DNA from: Limnofasciculus baicalensis BBK-W-15
Lineage (GTDB): Bacteria; Cyanobacteriota; Cyanobacteriia; Cyanobacteriales; Coleofasciculaceae
Direction of reading: 5' to 3'
DNA: 39,444 nucleotides
Assembly (NCBI RefSeq): GCF_024178385.1
Contig: NZ_JAMZMM010000010.1
Span: 1-39,444 of the forward strand
Within the stretch, counting starts at the first letter, position 1. The number at the start of each line of letters is the position of its first letter. Shown here in pieces: positions 25,454-31,935 of the stretch. The notes beneath the pieces are model-generated. The model made no database searches. It was not told where the DNA came from and saw only the letters and a list, made by a program, of their open reading frames with translations. The position numbers were made by a program, and so were the translations under genes.

Positions 25454-26146
25454 ATGAACAATTTGGTGAGCGTAATCATACCAGTATATAACTGCGATCG
25501 CTACTTAGCCCAAGCCATCGAAAGTGTATTCGCTCAAACCTATCAACCGATTGAAATTATTGTCGTAGATGATGGTTCAACTGATGGCACTCCAGAGGTA
25601 GCGAAGGGTTTTGGTGCTGCGGTGCAATATTGTTTTCAAGTCAACAGTGGTAGTGCAGCAGCCCGTAATCGAGCAATAGAATTAGCTAAAGGCGATTTCT
25701 TTGCATTTCTTGATGCGGATGATGTTTGGGTAGAGGATAAATTAACGCTCCAAATGGCAGCCTTTGCCAATAACCCCAATCTTGATATTGTATTCGGGCA
25801 GGTGCAACAGTTTATTACTCCAGAATTGCCCGATCATCTGAAAGCCAAACTCCACTGCCCTACTGAATTAATGCCGGGACATATTCCTTCAGCTTTACTG
25901 ATAAAACGGGAGTCTTTTTTTCGGGTTGGTTTATTTGAAACTCAATGGAAATTAGCAGAATTTCCTAGTTGGCAGGTACGTGCTACAGAATTAGGACTCC
26001 AGACGATAATGTTACCTGATTTAGTAGCCAAGCGGCGATTGCATGAAACTAATAAGGGAATTCAGCAGCGCCAATATCAAACTGAATATGTTCAGATTTT
26101 GAAAGCATCGCTTGATAGGCGACGCGCTATGAATAAGGGAGATTAA
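25454..26146 (+). CDS. Family 2 glycosyltransferase, copy 4, base motif altered
   Basis: About 230 residues: VSVIIPVYNCDRYLAQAIES, VDDGSTDGTPE, VNSGSAAARNRAI, FLDADDVW. The base region, YAEDYDW in copy 1, reads LAEFPSWQVRA here, so the conserved Asp is gone and this copy may be weak or altered in catalysis. The start was moved to ATG 25454, nine bases behind AAGGAAG; the GTG at 25445 is an alternative. Last of the tandem set; the SDR gene follows after about 36 bases. Confidence 0.88.
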   Translation: MNNLVSVIIPVYNCDRYLAQAIESVFAQTYQPIEIIVVDDGSTDGTPEVAKGFGAAVQYCFQVNSGSAAARNRAIELAKGDFFAFLDADDVWVEDKLTLQMAAFANNPNLDIVFGQVQQFITPELPDHLKAKLHCPTELMPGHIPSALLIKRESFFRVGLFETQWKLAEFPSWQVRATELGLQTIMLPDLVAKRRLHETNKGIQQRQYQTEYVQILKASLDRRRAMNKGD

Positions 26147-26182
26147 AATCTAACCCTCCTTCTCGTGCTCTACTGGTTAACA

Positions 26183-27082
26183 ATGAACTTAAACACAAAG
26201 TTAAAAAACATCAAAACTCGTTTCAAAGCTGCATCTAAAGCCTTTCTCAATCCGGTGTCTACTCTCAAACCAATAGTGTTTGTCAAAACAGTAGAACCCT
26301 CAGTAGTTTTAGACAATCAGCTTTTAGCTGGAAAAAATGCTTTAATCACTGGAGCAGGCAGAAATATTGGCAGAAGTATTGCTATTGAAATGGCAAAACA
26401 GGGTGCAAATATTTTCTTTACGGATATCGGTATTGAACTATGTAATAATTTGGAAAAGGAATTAAGCCCTTATCCTATTCAGGCAAGAGGCTTTGTCTCC
26501 GATATATCTAAATCTGAAGATATTGATTGTTTATATAGCATCTTGTCCCAAGATAACATTATCATTGATATCCTAGTTAATAATGTAGAAATTCAATTTG
26601 AAACAATCGGTATAGACAAACTAGATTTGGGAGAATGGCAGAAAACCTTTCAAACCAATATATTTGGACCTCTCTACCTCACCAAACTTATCTCCCAAAT
26701 GATGGTGAGTCACTCTCTTGAAGGTTCGATTATATTTATGACTTCTGTACACCAAGAGGAAATTGTTCGTTGGCTTAGTTATAGTTCTTCAAAAGCTGCA
26801 TTAGGTATGATTATTAAAGAATTAGCAGTAGACTTGGCTGCCCATAGCATAAGAGTTAATGGTATTGCTCCCGCTTGGGTAGCAGAAGATGAACAAGGAC
26901 ATCCTTTGCCTCACGATTATCACCTACTGCATCATACTTCTATCAATCCCTGTTATATTGGTAGAGTGGCTGTTTACCTGGCCTCAGATTATTTTTCAAA
27001 ATTCACGACTGGAACTATTCTTAAAATTGATGCCGGAGTGTCATTATATAATTATCGTGTCGCTCAACATCCTCCTGAATAG
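26183..27082 (+). CDS. Short-chain dehydrogenase/reductase (SDR)
   Basis: About 299 residues, Rossmann fold. The NAD(P)-binding loop is ALITGAGRNIGRSIAIEMAK, the next element NNVEIQFE replaces the usual NNAG, catalytic Ser lies in MTSVHQEEIVR, and Tyr-Lys in YSSSKAALG (YxxxK). The first 45 residues are an extra basic helical stretch (MNLNTKLKNIKTRFKAASKA) that could bind membranes or partners. ATG 26183 was preferred; GTG 26165 would add six residues. It probably acts on a sugar or amino acid side chain prepared by the neighbouring transferases; that is inference from context. Confidence 0.88.
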   Translation: MNLNTKLKNIKTRFKAASKAFLNPVSTLKPIVFVKTVEPSVVLDNQLLAGKNALITGAGRNIGRSIAIEMAKQGANIFFTDIGIELCNNLEKELSPYPIQARGFVSDISKSEDIDCLYSILSQDNIIIDILVNNVEIQFETIGIDKLDLGEWQKTFQTNIFGPLYLTKLISQMMVSHSLEGSIIFMTSVHQEEIVRWLSYSSSKAALGMIIKELAVDLAAHSIRVNGIAPAWVAEDEQGHPLPHDYHLLHHTSINPCYIGRVAVYLASDYFSKFTTGTILKIDAGVSLYNYRVAQHPPE

Positions 27083-27260
27083 GATGGAGAAAATACGAGA
27101 GCATCCCTTTTTGGCAAAGATACTTGGAGAGTTGCTACAGTTTTCACCCCCCCAGCCCCCCTTGTTAAAGGGGGGAGCAAGAATATAACCTGCGTTTCTG
27201 CCAAATCAGGATGCTACCGATAATATGAGAGGATGAGGGATAAAAGGATTTTCTAGAAAA
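27083..27260. repeat. Spacer with CCCCCCTTGTTAAAGGGGGG palindrome
   Basis: CCCCCC (27156-27161), TTGTTAAA and GGGGGG (27170-27175) form a G/C-rich hairpin, a repeat widespread in cyanobacterial spacers; a longer relative is at 31818-31855. It may end transcription of the GT2-SDR group. Confidence 0.6.
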
Positions 27261-28175
27261 ATGTTGAGAATTAAAAGATGGCTCGAACACCAATTAAAGG
27301 TAAATTACTTGGAGGCAAAATCTCCAGCCTTTAAAACCCTCTTTCCCAAAAATGCCAAGATTCAACGAGTAGCAACCGGATTTCAATTTACCGAAGGTCC
27401 CATTTGGTTACCTGAAGAAAACTATCTCTTATTTAGTGATATTCCAGCCAATAAAATCTATAAACTAACTCCTGAAGGTAAGTTGACTATATTCAGAGAA
27501 CCTAGTAATAACTCCAACGGTTTGACTAGAGATAAGCAAGGAAGACTTATTACTTGCGAACATAGTACACGCCGAGTTACTCGTACAGAAAAAGATGGTA
27601 CAATTACTGTTTTAGTCGATAGATTCCAAGGGAAAAAACTCAATAGTCCTAATGATATAGTTGTCAAAAGCGATGGCTATATTTATTTTACAGATCCGCC
27701 TTACGGGATTCAACCAGAAGAGCAAGAACAACCTATCCAAGGAGTGTATCGCCTTGCCCCAGATAGCCGTGAAATTATTCTCGTTGCTGATAATTTCGAT
27801 AAACCAAATGGATTAGCTTTTTCCCCAGATGAAACGAAGCTTTATATCGATGATTCTCAACGCCGTCACATCCGAGTATTCGATGTTCAACCTGATGGCA
27901 CGCTAACTAATGGTTCTATTTTTCACGATATGAAGGTGAAGCAACCAGGTTTACCAGATGGGATGAAAATCGATGTTCAGGGTAATATTTACTGTACAGG
28001 TGGCGGTGGGGTTTGGGTATTTGATTCAGAGGGGAATCATTTAGGGACAATTGTCACTCCGGAAATACCAGCAAATTGTGCTTGGGGGGATGAAGATTGG
28101 CGGAGTCTTTATATTACTGCTCAAACTTCGGTTTATCAGATTCGGGTGAATATTGCTGGTATTCCGGTGCTTTGA
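27261..28175 (+). CDS. SMP-30/gluconolactonase-like beta-propeller protein
   Basis: 304 residues with the six-bladed propeller pattern of SMP-30/lactonase enzymes: FTEGPIWLPEENYLLFSDIP near residue 45 (metal-binding Glu), SNGLTRDKQGRLITCEHSTR (Asn), LNSPNDIVVKSDGYIYFTDP (Asn-Asp), and PNGLAFSPDETKLYI. These carry the divalent-metal ligands. No signal peptide; the N-terminus is basic (MLRIKRWLEHQLK). Family members open sugar lactones or hydrolyse esters. It is about 180 bases behind the SDR gene and may be read with it; an oxidation-then-lactone-opening pair is conceivable. Confidence 0.9.
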   Translation: MLRIKRWLEHQLKVNYLEAKSPAFKTLFPKNAKIQRVATGFQFTEGPIWLPEENYLLFSDIPANKIYKLTPEGKLTIFREPSNNSNGLTRDKQGRLITCEHSTRRVTRTEKDGTITVLVDRFQGKKLNSPNDIVVKSDGYIYFTDPPYGIQPEEQEQPIQGVYRLAPDSREIILVADNFDKPNGLAFSPDETKLYIDDSQRRHIRVFDVQPDGTLTNGSIFHDMKVKQPGLPDGMKIDVQGNIYCTGGGGVWVFDSEGNHLGTIVTPEIPANCAWGDEDWRSLYITAQTSVYQIRVNIAGIPVL

Positions 28176-28202
28176 GGTGGCTCGTTTTTGGCGAAGTTAT
28201 AT

Positions 28203-28260
28203 TTTTAACGCAAAGGGCGCAAAGGGTTATTGATGACTCTGCGTACCTCTGTGTTAAAAA
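28203..28260. repeat. Dispersed AACGCAGAGG repeat, copy 2 (inverted pair)
   Basis: AACGCAAAGGGCGCAAAGGG is followed by the opposite orientation (CTCTGCGTACCTCTGTGTTA). The two arms can form a hairpin ending in A/T runs, so this copy could terminate transcripts behind the SMP-30 gene. Confidence 0.7.
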
Positions 28261-28326
28261 AAACTATTAACAGTTAGTCAATTACGAAGAACAGTTGAGT
28301 AAAAAAGCTGTGCTACTCGCTCTCTT

Positions 28327-28611
28327 TCAGATCAATTCTATCCGTAATTGACGGCCTACAACAGAAGCAGCCCTTTGCATAGTTTCGAGAGAAACGCCTG
28401 TTTTTGAAGGATTGAGGAGGCGGTCCAGTTGGGCACGGCTGGTGTGCATCCGCACCGCCATCTCTGTTTTGGTGATAGAAAGCTGTTTCATCTCAAGAGC
28501 AAGTTGACGCGCCAGCACCCGTTTAATTGCGGTGGCACTACATTCTTCGTAAATACCTTCTTCTTTGAGAAAATCATCAAAATTAGAGCCAGTATGGGGA
28601 TTATTATTCAT
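28327..28611 (-). CDS. XRE-type HTH antitoxin (HigA-like)
   Basis: A 94-residue protein with a Cro/C1-type helix-turn-helix at about 40-85 (QLSITKTEMAVRMHTSRAQL and DRLLNPSKTGVSLETMQRAA). It follows the toxin gene with an eight-base overlap (ATGAATAA). In HigBA systems this order (toxin first) is normal, and the antitoxin represses the shared promoter. Confidence 0.85.
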   Translation of the reverse strand: MNNNPHTGSNFDDFLKEEGIYEECSATAIKRVLARQLALEMKQLSITKTEMAVRMHTSRAQLDRLLNPSKTGVSLETMQRAASVVGRQLRIELI

Positions 28612-28954
28612 ATTTTTCGTGTTCCTTCTTGCGCTTGATGGCTAAATCTATTTCCTTTTTTGGGGTTTTTTGGGACTTCTTAATGAAGCCGTGGAGGAGA
28701 ATCATTTCCCCTTTGCTGATGTAGAAAATGATCCGTGCAATTCGTCCGCCAGTAAGCTTACTTCGCACTTCCCACAAGTCTTTGTAACCAGCAAGTTGAC
28801 GGCACAGTGGTAGCCCGATAGGAAAACTAAACTCCACATCTTTGATATCGCTGCCGACAATTCGACAATCTTCACTGCTGAGAGTTTTCAACCAGTCTTT
28901 GACTGGTTCCCTCCCACCTTCTGATCGAAAAAACTTAGCTGGCAGTCTTTTCAA
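28604..28954 (-). CDS. RelE/HigB-like toxin (phage Gp49-like family)
   Basis: A 116-residue basic protein of the Gp49-like (DUF891) branch of the RelE superfamily: FRSEGGREPVKDWLKTLSSE, PLCRQLAGYKDLWEVRSKL, RIIFYISKGEMILLHGFIKK and SQKTPKKEIDLAIKR. These toxins cleave mRNA on the ribosome. Start TTG 28954 (TTG AAA AGA CTG) has no in-frame ATG near. A promoter-operator palindrome lies 20-37 bases upstream. Confidence 0.88.
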   Translation of the reverse strand: MKRLPAKFFRSEGGREPVKDWLKTLSSEDCRIVGSDIKDVEFSFPIGLPLCRQLAGYKDLWEVRSKLTGGRIARIIFYISKGEMILLHGFIKKSQKTPKKEIDLAIKRKKEHEKYE

Positions 28955-28973
28955 TGTTTGCGCCCTAAGTTAC

Positions 28974-28991
28974 TGTATCTTATATGATACA
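28974..28991 (-). promoter_or_regulatory. Operator-like palindrome before the HigBA-type genes
   Basis: TGTATC-TTATAT-GATACA is a perfect six-base inverted repeat with a six-base centre, 20 bases upstream of the toxin start. On the minus strand it reads TGTATCATATAAGATACA, which overlaps a TATAAG-like -10 element. This fits autorepression by the antitoxin. Confidence 0.5.
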
Positions 28992-29059
28992 TCACTTTTA
29001 GGCAGGCTAGCACAAAGGAGGCAAATGTTTAGATTTTTATCATTATTTTACTTCTAAAA

Positions 29060-29107
29060 CCTCTGCGTACCTCTGTGGAACCCTCTGCGTACCTCTGCGT
29101 TAAAAAA
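29060..29107. repeat. Dispersed AACGCAGAGG repeat, copy 3
   Basis: CCTCTGCGTACCTCTGTGGA followed by ACCCTCTGCGTACCTCTGCG and TTAAAAAA, in inverted orientation to copies 1 and 5. Two tandem half-units with no gene. Confidence 0.75.
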
Positions 29108-29112
29108 TGATC

Positions 29113-30438
29113 TTACTTCCCCCGCAGCAACTCTCCCACCAATCTAATTGGACGAATTAGATAATACAGAAAAGAAGGATATCTCCCCAAGGGCAAAACT
29201 AGCCAATCGGAAGTAGTTGGAGTTATCATCACGAGGAGAAAGTATCGCACTTTATCTATAAAACGTTCCCTGGCTTTGAGATGAAGACGAGTAACAGGAA
29301 AGCTTTGATTGGAAATATTTCCATTTGGGAAAAATCCGTCATAGACTTGCACTGCCAACTCTGTTACTACCCCATCTGCTTCTATCTTTTCCCAGATAAA
29401 TTCTGGTAATGCTGTACCTAGTAATTCTTTGGCTAAGAAAAGTCCCAGAAATAAAATCCGCTGACAACCTAATCTTGCCGCTTCTGCCATTACTCTATCC
29501 CAATCCAAATTCGGATGTTTATGGACTAGTGCGGCAATATCGCACACCCGATTTAATTTATCCCAACATTCTTTAATTCCATGTCCGCACAGTAGTAAAA
29601 GCGAATCTTCTGGGGAGGTAGTGAGTATATTTGTACCCAGGAGAGGTACTGGAATAAGACGTTCCCACAAGTTTTCCGAATCAATTGGAAATGAAAAATA
29701 AAGTGGCATCATCCGCCAATGGAGTTCCACAATTATCTTACTTTGCTGGCGGATAAATGGATAGGCACATTCTCGGACAAATTCGTGGATTTGGGGGGAT
29801 TTAATGAAAATTGCTTTCTGCGCTTCTGTTAGTTCAATTAGCTCGACTTTCATCTCATCTCCCTGAGATAGGAATAAATCCCTTGCTCTGATGATATCGC
29901 GATCGCGTACTAATATATCTAAATCGCCAAACTGCCGCAGCGATAACTCTCCGTAAGCTAAACTTGCTATAGCAGGTCCTTTGAATGTAAAGACGGGAAT
30001 GTCATTAACAGCAAACAAATCCAGAATTTTTAGCAATTCTTTAGTGCGGTTAAGGTTACGCACAGCGTTGGTACGGAAATCTTGACGCAACTGAGTGAGA
30101 ATTTCCGGAGGAACCAATTCTTTCGCCGTAGTGGAAAGACTCTGGTAGAGCAATGGCTTGACTCCGTGTTTGGCGGCGGTTTGGAGTAGATACTTCCAGT
30201 CTATTTCTTGCTGGAGTAGGATTTTTATTCGTGCAGCTATTGCAGGTTCGATAGAAGTTCGGCTACAACAGAGTAATAATTCAATTTCTGGACGTGTGTG
30301 TTTTCCTAGTCCAGACTCTGGGCGATTGCATCCTGCTGAGGTTTTTCCTTTAATTTCCTGTTCCAGTACTTGTTCCATCATTTTACCAGCTCTAAAGTGT
30401 GATATTTTTCTTTTTCCAGAAATTACAAGTATGCTCAC
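29113..30438 (-). CDS. Nucleotidyltransferase-like protein (NTP_transf_5 family), active-site intact
   Basis: 441 residues from GTG (M21 ATG at 30378 is an alternative start). Family NTP_transf_5: pol-beta-type core with K153-G154 in FTFKGPAIASLAYGE and the metal-binding pair D172-x-D174 in LRQFGDLDILV. A later helical part contains LPEFIWEKIEADG. Proteins of this family accompany RRE, kinase and other tailoring genes in some lasso-peptide clusters, where they are thought to nucleotidylate or otherwise modify the peptide. Divergent from a paralogue at 30591. Belongs by context with the 21.3-31.7 kb group. Confidence 0.87.
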   Translation of the reverse strand: MSILVISGKRKISHFRAGKMMEQVLEQEIKGKTSAGCNRPESGLGKHTRPEIELLLCCSRTSIEPAIAARIKILLQQEIDWKYLLQTAAKHGVKPLLYQSLSTTAKELVPPEILTQLRQDFRTNAVRNLNRTKELLKILDLFAVNDIPVFTFKGPAIASLAYGELSLRQFGDLDILVRDRDIIRARDLFLSQGDEMKVELIELTEAQKAIFIKSPQIHEFVRECAYPFIRQQSKIIVELHWRMMPLYFSFPIDSENLWERLIPVPLLGTNILTTSPEDSLLLLCGHGIKECWDKLNRVCDIAALVHKHPNLDWDRVMAEAARLGCQRILFLGLFLAKELLGTALPEFIWEKIEADGVVTELAVQVYDGFFPNGNISNQSFPVTRLHLKARERFIDKVRYFLLVMITPTTSDWLVLPLGRYPSFLYYLIRPIRLVGELLRGK

Positions 30439-30462
30439 GTAAGCGTAAATAATTTAAAGTAT

Positions 30463-30488
30463 GTAGTAAGCGCTTAAGCGCTTACTAC
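30463..30488. repeat. 26-bp perfect palindrome, left copy
   Basis: GTAGTAAGCGCTT joined directly to its exact reverse complement. It lies in the divergent region between the two NTP_transf_5 genes. Its twin at 31720-31745 follows the second gene, so the pair brackets it. Confidence 0.85.
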
Positions 30489-30590
30489 GAGCCAATTGAT
30501 CGGTGTTTTATTTATTTTTGCCCACTTACCTGTTATTTCGATCGTAAGCCATAATATAGCCAGTGTCATCCCCAGATTTTAAACTTAATT

Positions 30591-31715
30591 ATGAATCAAG
30601 CCGACAATTCCAAACAAGGATATCCCACTCCGGAGCAAGAGTTAGTTTTACAAGCTGCTTTCTTGCCACAAGAAGTAGCTATTACAGCATGGCACAAATG
30701 GCTAGAAGCTATCGATATCGAAGATCACGATACTGAATCCTATCATTTATTCCCTTTCATTTATCGTAATTTATCTGATTCTCAGTTAGATATTCCTGAA
30801 ATTGTGAGACTCAAGGGCGTTTATAAACGCAGATGGTATGAAAACAAAATCGTTTTTGCTAAACTTACCACTATTCTCACTGTATTTCAGGAGGCGGGAA
30901 TTAAAACTTTACTACTGAAAGATGCGGCTTTAGCTACCCATTATTGTCAAGATAATGGTTGTCGGTATATTTATCATTTAGATATTTTAGTTTCCCCCGC
31001 AGATGCTTCAGCCGCGATTGCCTTACTAAAAAATATGGGTTGGCAGCCCAAAACTCATATATCAGAGCGGCTCATTTCTGTTTATCAAGGGTTGGGATTT
31101 GAAGATAAGTCTAAATATCCTTTAAATCTCCAATGGCACGTCTTCCCTAGCGCTTTTCAAGATAATCCTAATGATGAGTTTTGGCAACGGGCTATAACCA
31201 CTAAAGTTGGCGATATATCAACCTACGTTTTAGAGCCAACTCACCAGTTATTATCTCTCTGTTTACAAGTCTATCCCTGGACTACTCTTTTACCCATTCG
31301 CTGGTTAACTGATGCCACAATTATTCTCAATTCATCTCAAACTTATATAGATTGGAATCGACTAATTGAACAGGCTCAGAGATACCAATTGATTTTGCCA
31401 TTAACCTTGATGCTTAATCAATTAAAAAAACTTTTTCCTGACTCAGTTCCCACTGCTATTTTAGAGCAACTTGCCCAGGTTCAAGTTTCTCAATTTGAGC
31501 AAATTGAATATCAGATTAAAACGAAGCAAAATATATCAGTATTAAATGCTTTCTTTTTCAGATATTTCCACTATTTAAGATCTGTCAGCAATAATAATTT
31601 AGCCTTCAAGTTATTCGGATTTCCCAAATATCTACAATATGTCTGGGAATTAGAATACATCTGGGAGGTTCCCTACCAGGTAATGGTGCGAGGGATGAGA
31701 CGGATGCTGCGATAG
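30591..31715 (+). CDS. Nucleotidyltransferase-like protein (NTP_transf_5 family), degenerate active site
   Basis: 374 residues. Same core order as the neighbour at 29113, but the key motifs are changed: K110-D111 (LLLKDAALATHY) for Lys-Gly, and Y128-H-L-D131 (CRYIYHLDILV) for Gly-Asp-x-Asp, so the first metal-binding Asp is replaced by His. Only one of the two catalytic acids is left. The rest is in frame with no stops, so it is probably made and may act as a non-catalytic partner or an altered transferase. ATG start; no Shine-Dalgarno sequence seen. It is bracketed by two 26-bp palindromes. Confidence 0.85.
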   Translation: MNQADNSKQGYPTPEQELVLQAAFLPQEVAITAWHKWLEAIDIEDHDTESYHLFPFIYRNLSDSQLDIPEIVRLKGVYKRRWYENKIVFAKLTTILTVFQEAGIKTLLLKDAALATHYCQDNGCRYIYHLDILVSPADASAAIALLKNMGWQPKTHISERLISVYQGLGFEDKSKYPLNLQWHVFPSAFQDNPNDEFWQRAITTKVGDISTYVLEPTHQLLSLCLQVYPWTTLLPIRWLTDATIILNSSQTYIDWNRLIEQAQRYQLILPLTLMLNQLKKLFPDSVPTAILEQLAQVQVSQFEQIEYQIKTKQNISVLNAFFFRYFHYLRSVSNNNLAFKLFGFPKYLQYVWELEYIWEVPYQVMVRGMRRMLR

Positions 31716-31719
31716 GTTA

Positions 31720-31745
31720 GTAGTAGGCGATTAATCGCCTACTAC
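31720..31745. repeat. 26-bp perfect palindrome, right copy
   Basis: GTAGTAGGCGATT joined to its exact reverse complement, immediately behind the NTP_transf_5 stop. Shares GTAGTA(A/G)GCG with the left copy but differs in the centre, so the arms evolve in a compensated way. Confidence 0.85.
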
Positions 31746-31935
31746 CAACTCCTCTTGAAAAATGAATCAACAATGAGAGATAAATTACCTCTTTCTTTTA
31801 GGGGAGTCAAATTTCCTGCCCCCCCCTTCCCTTGAAGGGAAGGGGGTTGGGGGGTTAGGTTTTTCGATTTTTTGAAAATGATGCAATATGTCAATTAAAC
31901 CGAAATTTCTCTAAAAACCAATAACAAAAACGTTA
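31746..31935. repeat. Spacer with CCCCCTTCCCTTGAAGGGAA hairpin
   Basis: C-rich and G-rich blocks at 31818-31855 pair around GAA and are followed by GGTTTTTCG, a terminator-like structure of the common cyanobacterial CCCCTTCCC repeat type. It lies between convergent genes and could serve both. Confidence 0.55.

Noticed and set aside
21352-31715. Ordinary lasso-peptide cluster
   Set aside because: No transglutaminase-like B2, no asparagine-synthase-like cyclase and no transporter are present in the window.
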